This document shows positions 12,101 through 22,360 of a DNA stretch of 64,000 nucleotides, piece after piece. How positions within the stretch are numbered: position 1 is the first letter of the stretch; every line of letters starts with the position of its first letter. The stretch lies in the NCBI GenBank assembly GCA_023055355.1, contig JALJCS010000002.1, positions 88,189,001-88,253,000 on the forward strand, written 5' to 3'. The notes beneath the pieces are model-generated. The model did no database searches and was not told the DNA's origin. It saw only the letters and a program-made list of their open reading frames with translations. Position numbers and translations under genes: made by a program. This DNA is from Agelaius tricolor (lineage: Eukaryota; Chordata; Aves; Passeriformes; Icteridae).

Positions 12101-15100
12101 GATTTTCCTTTTCTATGTGATTCAAACTATTTTGGCTCTTACTCAGTTTTCCATTACATTTGGGGAATACTTTCTCATAATTATTTTTCTAAGCAGAATT
12201 GTTCTGAGTCTTATTTTAGAATATAGTCTGAATCCAGCTTGAGAAACCCAAGAGAAATATATAGATCAAAGGACAATATGTAATCCCAAATCCTTAAACT
12301 ACATGGAAATTTACACTATGGCTAAGCATCCTTCCCTGAAAATTCTGAATTCAGTTCATTTTGCTGAATTGCATCCAGTTTGGGCCAGATGCATAAAACA
12401 GAGCTTTGCTTCAGTTGTAATAAAGCTAACTTAAAAATAAATTGATCAACTTACTCTGATAGCACCCGTAGCTTTTCCCCTACATGAAATATAGGTTGGC
12501 TTATGTCTGCTGAAGGATAGTCATAGAGAACAGCAAGGAAGTCACTCTCCTGACCTGTGGAAGAAAAAAGAAAAGGTCACTTAAACCAAAGGTAGGGCTC
12601 TGAGACAAAAATGGATTTTTCTTTAAGTATGATAGATTTTATGTAGTAGGTCAAATGGGGGGAAAAATCTCTGAAATGTCAATTAGTAAACATCATGAGT
12701 TAAAGAAGAACCTATAGATTTATAAGAGGACTTTGAAGATACTAGAAATGAAAAGTCATATGGTTAATTGTAAGCAACTATATTTAGACCACTTTTTCTA
12801 GCAATTACCATATTTAAAGGACATATTCAGTTTAAAACTAAAAAATTAGTAATTATTTATAGTATTAGGAAGTAACCCAGTTTGATTAATGCCACTTCTC
12901 TAATTGCCTCCAGTTACATTTTTGTAGCATTAAATTTAAGATAAGGAAGATGCATGTTGAATTGTTTCATAATTTTACACCACTGATACTTTTCAATGGT
13001 AGTTTAGATCAGGGTCAATGAGAGTGTGGCCATTGTTGCCCATTTCCATCACTTTTTAAAAGAGCTTAATGATCAGCCAGTGCACTTTTTTCTCAGCATT
13101 GCATGGAGACTATGCAAGAGCTTCAGTGACAGAAAACAGGCACAGGGGTGTTTCAGTTGAAACCATTGTAAAATGGTAATTTGCAGAGCTGAGGTCAGCA
13201 AAGAGATGAGAAGACCTTTTACATCAGCTGGGATGAATCTGGGACTTGCACCCTGTGTAGGACATGCTGAGTCTTCTGGGTTTCTGAGGGGTAGAGCACT
13301 GTACTCAAGACTGAGATCATCAAACATGAAATGCTCCTCATCCTGCTGAAGTCTGTGGTGCCCAGTAAATGCTGACAGCTGGGAGGTTCAGAAATGTGTC
13401 ATGCTGGGTGTTTTGAGCTCTTTGTCACAAGTCCTGGCAAGAGGGATTGTGCCATTCACTGCCTGCATTTCTCCTGGAAGCAGTTTCCCTCTCTGCACAT
13501 CTCAGTACCCTCCATGATCTCACAGGGAGACAGAGCTTCCCTCTGCCTCCACCAGGATCAGCACCCTGGTCCTTAGGAACACCATCTAGCACTACAGTTG
13601 CAGAGGTTGTTTGATCTCTATACTTCCCATTCTGTGCAGCCCAACATGTGCAAAAATGGGTGTGAGTTCAGGGTAGGAAAGAAAGAAAATAGAAAGAGAG
13701 ATAGAAACACTTCTGTGTCTTGTTAGTTTTTTCTCATTTAATATAGATTTATTGACAACTTTTCTTTAAGGAAGACATCTTTTGAGGGAAACCTAGGTGC
13801 AACACTCTGAATGAATGCTCTGTGTTTTTAGCTATGTGTCTCAGGGCCTTAGAAGCAACTCATAAAGATAACTGTAAAAGGCTGAAAGAAACACGAAGGA
13901 AAGAAACACAACAGGTTACCCAGAGAAGTTATGGAAGCCCCATCCCTGGAAGTGTTTAAGGCCAGGTTGGATGGGGTCTGAGCAAGTTGATCTAGTGGAT
14001 GACATCCCTGCCCATGGCAGTGAGAATGGTATTAGATGATCTTTAAGATCCCTTCCAACCTAAACCATTCTATGATTATTTTAAGAGTGTGTTTAATATT
14101 GATATTAATCATGTTTAATATGATTTTCTTAGTTGATTAGTGTCACTGACTTAAACAGGACTAGTCCAGTACAGCCAACCACTGTGATTAGTCTAATATA
14201 ACTTATTATACTCTTAGTTCAACCCTATTGAAGAAATTCTGTGCTAAGCCTTTGATGGCTGCCTTGTTCTGCACAGAAAATCTAGTGGCACCTTCCTGTC
14301 TCTGAAGCTACTTAGTACCTGAGGCTAATGACACCTAAGTATTGGCACTGAGTCTCTTTTGACAAAACAAAATCTTTACCCTACTAGAAGAAATATGGGC
14401 CAGAAGATCCATTTTAAAAATAGCAAAATGAGGATAAAGTGCCACCACTTCATTTCTTGTTGCAGGTTATAAAACATTATGTAATGCTACATTGAATATA
14501 ATTATTTTAGCTTAATGCCTTTATCAATCCTTTAAAAAAAAAAATTATGTTATTTATTTATAAATATTCTGCTTCCATAGTGAAAGAGTGGAAAACAAGT
14601 GCTTTTCTGCTCTCCTTCCTTATGCACTGTCATTTGCATCTCATTATGTACTGTGGGGAAGGTGACTTTTTGTCTACTCTAGCAAGACCTGTCTTATTTT
14701 GCTTACACTTTCATATTTATATTAATTTTTGTTTCAATTTTGCATGTAACTTTTAGTTCTGAATAGGAAGGAATATATCAGAGTGTTATTTTCCACATCC
14801 ACGCAAATGTTACCTCTTGAATTACATAAAGTTATATTAAAGTGAAAGGAAAGGAGTGAGCCCCCTCCTTCTTTTCGTTTTGATTGGTATTAAAGTCAAA
14901 CCTCACTGGGTTTTTTGGTCATGCAAAATGCTCCACCACACTGTACAACATTTCACAGAACCCATATCAGCTCCTTACAAACACAAAAGCCTGGAAACAG
15001 GAACGAAACAAATTACACGCTTTCTCCACTCCTAAATTTCACAGTGATCTAAAAGATTTCATCTGATGAGCTCCCCACACTTTCAAGATGTAAAAGAAAA

Positions 15101-18100
15101 AAGATTTGCCTGAGTTTATCTAACACAAACTCTCCTCCACAGGGCAAGTGTAGGTTACATCTGAAATGGAACAACCCAAAAGTTAGAGTGGAAAGATCGA
15201 AGCACAATCGTTTCCACTGCATAAGGTGTTAATTCTGGGTGGTTTTTTTAGGAATAGGAAATGAGTGTGAAATACATGCTAATTTTAGATGTCTTCACAC
15301 CCACGTCTTGCAAAGTGTGAGACTGAATATTGTATCCTTCAAATTATTCATTGGGAATGGAGAATGAAGCATTATTAAAGAGTAGGCAGAGCACAGACAG
15401 AGCATCCAGATCCAGGTCATTGCCCTCAAAAATCTGCTGTGCTAGGCACTGATGTGGTCCATATCTGGAGTGGGAATGAACTCTTTGGAGTTCAGCTCCA
15501 TGCATCATCCAGCTTTACTGGCCAGCAGAAATATTATGATTTATGGCAGGGGTGCACCAGAGTGGGTGAAGGAGGGCACTCATCTGGGAAACTGCAGCAC
15601 CACAAGGTGTGCCTGCAGAGTCACACTTTGGTACCCAAGCTAGATCTAAACCAGCCAGCTTGGGAACTGAAATTTGTGTAGGTGCAGCCCAAAAGGATTA
15701 ACCCTTGATTCAGGGTCCCAAAGGAGGACAGAGAGAGGCTCACAACCCTTGATGACCCGATGACCCCTTGCTGCTCTGCTCACTCTGTCATCAGTCCCTG
15801 AGTTGTGCTAGAAATGCCCGGCAGTATGTGGGCAGATGGGGTGCAGTTATTTTGGGCTCCAAATCCTCCATGGGAAATGCAGCTTATACACTGTTCCCTT
15901 TCTCAGGGTCAAGACAGGCACAGTGCTGAGGAAAGCACAAGGTTTTGCTTTCAGAGCACAAGGGGCTCATAGGGGTCTGATGAACACTGCAGACCAAGTC
16001 TGCAGACTGCAATTATCTATTTTCTTCCCCCTTTTTGTTGGAAACTCTTTCATTCTTTCTCTTCTGTTTCAGTCCTTCATTTTATTCAGTCTCCCTGAAA
16101 TGAGCCTGTGTCAAACCTACTTCTCCTAATAACTGTTTCAACTATTGACAGTCCATGGATTGGATCCTCCACCTCAGTTAAATCAAGCCTGTTCCTGGCC
16201 TGGTGGAAATCTATGTTTTGTGATGTGATTTGGAATTTGATCTACTCAGGAAGGGAAACAGATACAAACTCACTGGATGAACCCCAACACACACTTTGGT
16301 ACCAGGTTCATTTTTAGAAGTCTTTTTACATTGGATTTGGATGACAGTACTGATGTTTGTATTCCCAACTTTCATTAGCAACATCTAAGCCATTATAAAA
16401 GATACTGGTCTGATCCAGACTAAGAGATGGATGGATCCAAAGAGCTATTCAGGGTGATAAATCCTGGAATCAGGGAATAGTTTGATTTAGAATGGATGTT
16501 CAAAGGTCATCTAGTCCAACCCTCTGAAGTGAGTGGAGACACCTTCAACTGGATCAAGTAGCTCAGAGCTCCAACCATCCTGACCTTGAAAGTTCCTGGA
16601 GATGGGGCATCTACAACCGTTGTGGGCAACCTGGTCTAGTATTGTACCAGCCCTATTATAAGATTTTTTTCTTTATATCTAATCTAAATCTATCCTATCT
16701 TAGCTTAAAACCTTTATCCTCTGTTGTATCAAAGGAGGCCCTACTGAAAAGTCCATCCCCATCTTTCTTATAAAACCTCTTTAAATGTTGAGAACTGCAA
16801 AAAGGTTTCTTGGAACCTTCTCTTCTCTAGGCTGAATAACCCCAACCTTCTCAACCTTTTCTCATAGGAGAGGTGTTCTGTCACTGGTCATTTTTGTGAC
16901 AACCCCCCTGCCTTTGGATGATTAAACATGAGTATCTGGTGCAATTTCCACTGTGAGAGTGTCTGAAACATCTCTCCAGCCTTGGCAGGTGCCACTGCAA
17001 CTACAGGAGATTTGTTCTCTCCCCAGGTGATAGCGGGAGGTCAGGTAGGACTAACAACACCCCTTTCTAGATGTGCTAGATGTGTAGGAAAGTTGAAGTA
17101 GACTGAGTCCTGAATTCCTAAATAAATATTTCCCTGTTGTAATGACTGTGCTATCAGTGTTTGCAGAGGTGTGTTTTAGGGATATGTTATATTTCCATCA
17201 CAGAAAGGGTTGCATTTTTTTTTAGCTCTGCTAAATCCTGACTTTTATCACATGCAGGGCCAGGACAAACTTGATGACAGCTATGGCCTGCTCATCACCA
17301 AAGTCCTGTTTGAGTGAATGCATGTCTCTGTTTTGGTGTTCATATGTGGTATTTGTGTCAACAGTTGTTGGGAATATCAGCATAAAGGCACTTTTCTTCA
17401 CAAGAAAAACCCAAAAAAACAACAACAACAACAACAAAAATTAGCAATTTGCTGAGTAGTTTTTGGTCTCTGCTATGCTCTATGTTAGGACCTAGGGCTG
17501 CAAGGCTGCCCATCTCAATGAGTTCCTAACCATACTAAGAGCAGGGCTGGGTTTCCTTGCAGCAAAAATCAAACCAGGCTGATTCCCTATCCTTATAATA
17601 ATGAGCAGCCCAGTCGGAAAATCTTTGATGGAAAAAACCAAAAATCACAACACAACAAAACACAAACAAATAAACAAATAAACCTACTTAAAAAGCCCAC
17701 CTCAAACCCAAAGGAAAAAAACCAAAACTGCTTTCTCCTCTTCAGCTTTGGGGAGTGATTTCTTGCAGCTCTAGTGCCAGCTGCCTGTATTAGTGCACCA
17801 GGAGGGCTGAGGCACTACTGGTTCTCCACCCACTCACTCACTCGCTCACCCACTCACTCACAGTTTGTAGTAGCTGATCACCAAATCCCTCTTCCTTTCC
17901 CCCTCCAGTGCATGACCTCTACCAGCCTACAGAAGTGGAAGGGAGGGATTTGCAACCTGATTTATTCACATGTGCATGCAGAGGGCAGATGTGGTATATT
18001 TTTCTTTGGCAGCTGGCCCTGTGAAACTTGTATTCCTCTCTAGCCTTTATGGAAAAATCTGGTGACAGCCTGGATGTGTGCTACTTTTAATGCAATTGTC

Positions 18101-18585
18101 TGACAGTGGATGGACATAAGGTTCAATGCAATACATCATTAAAATTTTAACTTTAAATGAAGGAACCCCAAATTTCAAGGATAAATTAGTATAAAATATC
18201 ACATGCAATTATGTCAAAACACAGCATTCCTGGTTTCTGACGTGGTGTTTCAGTGCTTTCTGATTTGGAAGGAACGTCTTCCAAGGAGCACCAGCAAATA
18301 ATATGTTTAACATTTGGAGTTTTTAATTAAAGTGCTTCTTGGAAAATGAGCTAAAACGTAGCTAAATATAAGCACTGTCTGGTGGATGCCCTCCTTCTGC
18401 CACAGCAGCCATGCACTTGCCTGCTCCTGTCAGGCGGCTGAGGAGCGACACATGGCTGAGTCTGTCGCGTATCGTGAGCGGCTTTTTCTCCCGAAGGAGT
18501 GAAATGAGTGAAATGAGTTCTTACCCGTTTGGCTCAGCGTGTTTGTTTCCTCAGATGCTCTTGGAGTTTTCACAGTGTTTCCCAT
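2885..18585 (-). CDS. SLA: SLA (Src-like adaptor, SLAP), complete spliced CDS, 7 coding exons
   Basis: Joining 18585-18525, 12554-12455, 9227-9141, 7777-7674, 6186-6055, 4136-4004 and 3104-2885 on the minus strand gives 837 nt, i.e. 278 residues plus stop; the human protein is 276. Every junction has GT/AG and the phases agree. Residues 1-7 (MGNTVKT) give the Gly2 myristoylation-type start. SH3 spans about 23-82, with AVLYDY, EGGWW and [12 protein letters not shown]2 spans about 84-175, with WLFEGLG, FMIRES (phosphotyrosine-binding Arg111) and HYRIF. The tail keeps [14 protein letters not shown], within the region that in mammals recruits CBL. There is no kinase domain, as expected. In mammals SLA lowers TCR/BCR and receptor kinase levels at membranes and endosomes (family knowledge). 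It lies antisense inside a TG intron. Confidence 0.97.
3105..4003 (-). other. SLA: SLA intron 6
   Basis: 899 bp with clean GT/AG ends. Nothing beyond unremarkable AT-rich sequence was seen. Confidence 0.9.
4004..4136 (-). CDS. SLA: SLA coding exon 6 (end of SH2, start of tail)
   Basis: 133 nt, acceptor TTCTGTTCAG, donor CACAG|GTACCAC. Encodes [17 protein letters not shown], which closes the SH2 domain, and then a diverged linker rich in Asn and Pro ending NIHR. The linker after residue about 178 is the least conserved part of the protein. Confidence 0.95.
4137..6054 (-). other. SLA: SLA intron 5
   Basis: 1918 bp. Holds an unexplained 109-codon open frame at 5257-5586 on the SLA strand. The frame is closed by TAA directly upstream, has no useful start and cannot be an internal SLA exon in frame. 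Otherwise nothing recognised. Confidence 0.85.
6055..6186 (-). CDS. SLA: SLA coding exon 5 (central SH2)
   Basis: 132 nt, acceptor CTCTCTCCAG, donor TCAG|GTAAAAAT. Encodes [17 protein letters not shown] through [13 protein letters not shown], residues about 118-162. It is nearly identical to the mammalian protein and includes the HYRIF strand and the WYYISP segment. Confidence 0.96.
6360..6390. repeat. Perfect 13-bp inverted repeat, 5-nt loop
   Basis: TTGAATTTAATTT at 6360-6372 and AAATTAAATTCAA at 6378-6390 with loop CAACC, in SLA intron 4. Confidence 0.95.
6815..7151 (+). mobile_element. CR1 LINE 3' end fragment in SLA intron 4
   Basis: Contains the CR1 blocks TTCAGCCTGGAGAAGAG, CTGTCTCCCCAGGGGAGTGG, the GAGTTCAAGAAGGGCTTGG-type segment and TTGGTCCTTTCCAA, ending in the ATTCTATGATTCTG tail. 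5'-truncated, antisense to SLA. Confidence 0.9.
7674..7777 (-). CDS. SLA: SLA coding exon 4 (N-terminal SH2)
   Basis: 104 nt, acceptor GCTTCACAG, donor AAAG|GTGAGAC. Encodes [17 protein letters not shown] through [13 protein letters not shown], residues about 83-118. The FLVRES-type motif is FMIRES, with Arg111 as the phosphotyrosine-binding residue. The open frame continues past the donor into the intron but loses homology there. Confidence 0.96.
7778..9140 (-). other. SLA: SLA intron 3
   Basis: 1363 bp. A T-rich/poly(T) tract lies near 8635-8652; nothing else recognised. Confidence 0.9.
9141..9227 (-). CDS. SLA: SLA coding exon 3 (C-terminal half of SH3)
   Basis: 87 nt, acceptor TTTCACACAG, donor GG|GTAAGTAA. 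Encodes residues about 54-83, with the EGGWW ligand-binding tryptophan pair and the [18 protein letters not shown] strand. It is phase 2 at both ends, consistent with its neighbours. Confidence 0.95.
9228..12454 (-). other. SLA: SLA intron 2
   Basis: 3227 bp. A possible ancient CR1-type fragment near 11.4 kb. Open frames around 10.2-10.7 kb are not protein-like in any family I know. Confidence 0.85.
11410..11530 (+). mobile_element. Possible ancient amniote CR1/L3-type fragment
   Basis: TCTGGGTCAGACCAGAGGTC followed by a CTGTGTCTTGTGGCTGACA-like block and AAGAGTCTGAGAAGC resembles the 3' part of old amniote CR1 copies. Similarity is judged by eye only. Confidence 0.4.
12455..12554 (-). CDS. 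SLA: SLA coding exon 2 (N-terminal half of SH3)
   Basis: 100 nt, acceptor TTCCACAG, donor GA|GTAAG. Encodes about residues 21-54, including [15 protein letters not shown] and GEKLRVLSD, the ALYDY strand and RT loop of the SH3 domain. The human equivalent reads AVLSDYPSPDIS, so the bird has the more typical Tyr in the ALYDY motif. Confidence 0.95.
13908..14079 (+). mobile_element. CR1 LINE 3' end fragment in SLA intron 1
   Basis: Readable CR1 3' blocks CCATCCCTGGAAGTGTTTAA, GGCCAGGTTGGATGGGG, GATCCCTTCCAACC and the tail ATTCTATGATTA. 5'-truncated, antisense to SLA. Confidence 0.9.
16461..16915 (-). mobile_element. CR1 LINE fragment, reverse orientation
   Basis: Reverse-complement CR1: CATCTAGTCCAACCCTC, GATGGGGCATCTACAACC, a TTTATATCTAATCTAAATC block and CTAGGCTGAATAACCCCAAC. 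About 450 bp, more complete than the other copies, in SLA intron 1. Confidence 0.9.
17409..17437. repeat. (AAC)n microsatellite
   Basis: Several consecutive AAC units in SLA intron 1, preceded by an A-rich tract. Confidence 0.85.
17829..17864. repeat. (CACT)n microsatellite
   Basis: CACT/CACC tetramers with one CGCT variant, in SLA intron 1. Confidence 0.8.
18425..18545. promoter_or_regulatory. CpG-rich patch at SLA first coding exon
   Basis: Nine CpG dinucleotides fall between about 18430 and 18540, while surrounding introns are nearly free of CpG. The patch covers the end of SLA coding exon 1 and its donor. CpG retention suggests an unmethylated regulatory element, possibly the SLA promoter or an enhancer. 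Confidence 0.35.
18525..18585 (-). CDS. SLA: SLA coding exon 1 (start codon, N-terminal myristoylation segment)
   Basis: ATG lies at 18585-18583 in a good context (A at -3, G at +4). It encodes 20 residues starting [13 protein letters not shown], plus one base of the next codon, then donor G|GTAAGAAC. The start was chosen because MGN matches the invariant SLAP N-terminus (human MGNSMKS) and the exon phase fits exon 2. A plausible acceptor (TTTGATTTAG) would start the exon at 18618, leaving about 33 nt of 5' UTR. Alternatively the exon may be the first transcribed one. It sits in a local CpG-rich patch. Confidence 0.9.
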
Positions 18586-21209
18586 TGTGCTTGCTAATTC
18601 CGTCTGAGTTCTTCAGAACTAAATCAAAGCAGACATTGAAATTTAACATCACAATAACACCTGCTGTGCCAGCAGATGAGAAATGACCTCGTTTGGGCGT
18701 CTCCAATTTCATACAGTTTTGCTTTTGAGAACTCTGGTGTCAAATTCATGTGCGAGTTTTACATACTTGCTAAACTCTCACCACTTTGGTGCTTTTATCA
18801 GGGGAATAGCAGAAAACCACAGCTAGGGAAGTTGCTAAGAAGAACATGATGTAGTAAAAGTTTCCATTACCAGTACCTCAGCACAATAGGAAGTAGCAGC
18901 AGAGCTGTGCCCATATGGGCATTTCATATACAAAATGTTTTTTCAGCATTTAGGGTTCTGAGGCTATGAAGGATCTAATTAGACTGATGTTCCTGGTTTT
19001 CAGCACTGTGTGTATATTTTGCTGGTTTACTACTGATCACAAAAAACACAGCTTGGTAGGTTTGGGCTTTTTTCTGACGCAATTGTGCCCTCAGCAAGTG
19101 TGGGCAACTTTTTTTAAGTAACACCTTGCCTAAAAAAATGTTTGATTTCAAATCAGTCCTTCTGCATAAAGCCAGCCAGTGAAAATTCTTCAGATACCTG
19201 TATTAAAAAGTTTTGGTGGATATACAAGAAACAGTATCAGACAGTTGTAGAACTAAATAGTGTGAGAGGAGCAGTTCCTTCTCATAGCTTTGCTGCAGCC
19301 ATCCTAATTCTCTCTGAGAGACTACAGAGAGATAAATATTTTGAATGTGGAAAGTGTATCATGCTATGGGATATTTTCAGAGGCAGAAGACAAAAAGCTA
19401 TATCTATTTAAAAACTGTTCATTAAAGAAAGATAACACCACCAGCTGATGGGTAATTTGTTTTTAAAAGTGTATTTATGTCTATTGCCCTGTGAAAATGA
19501 TAACAGGAGCTCTAGCAGCATTGTGTGAGTATTCTGCATCTTGTGGCCTTTTCTAGCTTAAATATTTCAAAGATGACTACTGACTTTGGTGCACTGCTCT
19601 TCACTTACACTTGCTAGAGCTTGATGAGGGTCAGTGAGATGGAGAGACATCCAACCTGAGAAGTAGAACCACGGACATCAGCAAGACTTTATTGCTAATT
19701 GTCTTTCAGAATTAGATTGGCAGAATTTCAGTATGTTGATTAATACAGTAAATTTTTAACATCTTACAGACAGTTTAGGAAGACAGAATTTTATCCTACA
19801 GAATAAAATGCCATTCAAAGGAAAGAAAATTCATCCCTTACCAAATGCAAAGAGCTCAGTGCTAGAACAGATGGTAGTGCACAGTTTGACTCCACCTCAT
19901 CTGCTTTCCAAGCTTCTTAGTGCTGTTCCCAAAGGCTCTTGGCTAGAATTCTCTATTTCACTGGCCAAATGGAACATCACCCCTTTGCTTTATGCACTCA
20001 GAACTGGCTTGTGGCACATCTGGAGGGTGCAGCTGTGCCAGAGTCTTTCTGACAAGCATCTGAAACCTACTTTCACAAGAACAAAAATGTGTGGCCTGAT
20101 AGGAGAAGTCTAGAAGCTGAATAAAACAGCACCCTTAAATTTAAATAAACCACTTGCGTATTCATGTTTTAAAAATAGGTCTCTTTATAGAAAACAAAAC
20201 AAAAAATCTTTCTCCATGTAAATGTACTTAAATTTCTAAACCTGAAACCGGAATTCACTTTGTCAGGCAATGTCTCCTTTCAAGATCATAATTTTCTGAT
20301 CTAATTATGGGTATTTTTCTGCAAGACCCAACTTAATTTGTTAAATACTTTTCTTACTTGTAGCCCATAAAGAACAAGAGGTAAACCCATAGGAGTAGTG
20401 CAGCCAGTATTTTGGCTACAGATATTATAGATGTTCATGGCTCATCTTCAAATTAGCCAGAAAAATTACTGGGCACAGCAATAAAGAGCTCAACAGGGCT
20501 GAAAATGTCAGCCAAGAGAGTGAGATAAATACCTGGGCTGATAAACTCTGCTGAGCTCTGTACTCTGGTAGATGCATTTTTGCAGTAATTTAAAGGGGGG
20601 GCTCAAATCTTGCTCAGTGTATACAATCTAAGCTGCAGTTACTGAAAATGTTGACAATTCCAGGTAGATGGCAAGAATAACAGCATAAACATCTGATGTC
20701 CATCTATCATTTTGACACATGCAATTGATATTTAGATGATAATAGCTTGAATTTTGTGTCCTAAAAGTCTGGGAAAAAAAAAGGAGTCCTACCTTTAAGT
20801 ACCATTTTATGCTGGGTTTTGTTATTTGAGGGCTTGGAGAGCAAGTCATCCTACAAGTGTCAGGCTTCTGACCAGTGGCCTTTTTCCTCCTCCTAATTTC
20901 AGGTATGCCTGAATCATTTTGGAAAGTGATATGTAGTATTTCTGTGTGGTGGAAAGACTTCTGAAAATTTTACTTCAGGCTTTCAATCTTTCTAAAAGCA
21001 TGGCACATTTCACCAAGGCACTTAGATTTTTCTAGACGGTGTTGAAGGATCTAAACTCTAAATGCTGCTTTAGAAATACCTGAAGTGTTTCTGCAGGGTT
21101 GCTTATGCATCATTTGCAATTAAACCACTGAGGCATTAAATACTGGACAACAGGGAAGTTCCTACTTTGTATTTTTGCAGAGCACAGCCTGGTTCCCTTC
21201 TGCCATACC

Positions 21210-21370
21210 AGGCATTGTTATTCTCAGAGTACCTCTGGTCGTCAGGGCACAATGTGCAGCTCCTTGCCGCTGCCTTAGATGTGGGATAATCTGGCTTGTG
21301 GAAAATGCAAAGGTTATAAAGTGCTTTCAGTGCAGTGAGGAGCAGTGACGTCTCGGACTGTGCCGTCATT
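21210..21370 (-). promoter_or_regulatory. Candidate SLA upstream promoter / non-coding first exon
   Basis: On the SLA strand this stretch has AGACGTCA (CRE-like, 21353-21346), a second TGACGG-type half site near 21367, then TTTATAA at 21320-21314. About 80 nt past the TATA-like box comes a possible donor GAG|GTACTC at 21233/21232. CpGs are concentrated here compared with the flanking introns. The spacing would fit a start near 21285 and a short non-coding exon spliced to the acceptor before 18618. This is inference from motifs only. Confidence 0.25.
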
Positions 21371-21776
21371 AACGTGGCACTTTGCTGTTTGTCATTGCAT
21401 TTTCCATGCTCTCTTACTGTCACTACCACTGGTAGCATAAAGTCCTGAAAGGCACAGAGAGTCCAAGATGCTCTCCAGATTCAGAGCAGAATTGCTCAGT
21501 GAAAATTAAAAAATTAAAAGCTCTGACTCTTGCTGTTAATTCACTTAGCCAAAGTGACTAAAAGGAAAATGAGACATCAGACTAGGTTTTACTATAAGGC
21601 CATTTGTCATTAGGTACATGGGCAGAGTAAAGGTTCCTGTAGTCCAGTCAAAGGTAGTTGAGTCAATGTTCTGAGGTATGACTCAACCTTCAGATGTTGA
21701 AAATGGGACATGGAAGTTTTGTTTGAAATAGGGAGGCAAAAAGTGTTTCTACTTGTTCGCTGGCAATGGCATATCA

Positions 21777-21831
21777 CTAGAGTAAGAATGTACAAAGTAG
21801 TATCACTGTTTCTAGAGTAAGAATGTACAAA
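21777..21831. repeat. 20-bp direct repeat, 35-bp period
   Basis: CTAGAGTAAGAATGTACAAA occurs at 21777-21796 and again at 21812-21831, with a shared TATCACT nearby: a small recent tandem duplication. Confidence 0.95.
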
Positions 21832-22145
21832 TTAATCATATTTCTAAAACAATGGTGTGCTTTGCTCTCAAGTGAGTGATAGAACTTGATGGCTTAAGTA
21901 GCTTGTGCTTCTATCAGGTTGTTGTCAGTACAATACAAATTCATTCCATCGCTGCATGATAAATTCTTTTGTGGTTTTCTGAAATTTGGAGACACTCTGC
22001 AAAACCAGACTTACTGGAAGCTTTAAAAATGTCATGAACCAATTCTTTTCATTGAAATCGATAGAAGAACAGTAATAGTTTTATAGATTATAATCTTCTG
22101 AAATAGCAAATTTGCTACAGCCACTGCATCTCACTTGACCTTATT

Positions 22146-22360
22146 GAATCATAGAATAATTTGGGTTGGAAGGGAGATTTAAAGGCCACCTAGTCCAACC
22201 CTCCCTCCATGGACAGGGACATTTGCAACTAGATCAGGTTGCTCAGAGCCCTGTCCAACCTGGCTTTGAATGTTTACAAGGATGGGGCATCTCCCACCTC
22301 TCTGGGCAACCTGTGTTTCACCGTCCTCATTGTAAAAACTTTGTTCCTTATATCTAAACT
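22146..22360 (-). mobile_element. CR1 LINE fragment, reverse orientation
   Basis: Begins AATCATAGAATAATTTGGGT and continues with CCACCTAGTCCAACCC and CTCTGGGCAACCTGTGTT, a standard CR1 3' end read backwards, in the TG intron upstream of SLA. Confidence 0.92.

Larger units (their letters stand above)
12555..18524 (-). other. SLA: SLA intron 1 (first intron after the ATG exon)
   Basis: 5970 bp, the longest SLA intron within the CDS. Holds CR1 copies at 13.9 kb (+) and 16.5-16.9 kb (-), (AAC)n, (CACT)n and A-rich tracts. Confidence 0.9.

Noticed and set aside
18411..18686. 91-codon plus frame across the SLA start exon
   Set aside because: It is the antisense shadow of SLA exon 1 and the CpG patch.
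21136..21438. 100-codon minus frame with ATG across the candidate promoter
   Set aside because: No recognisable motif. The elevated CpG and motif order fit regulatory DNA better than coding DNA.
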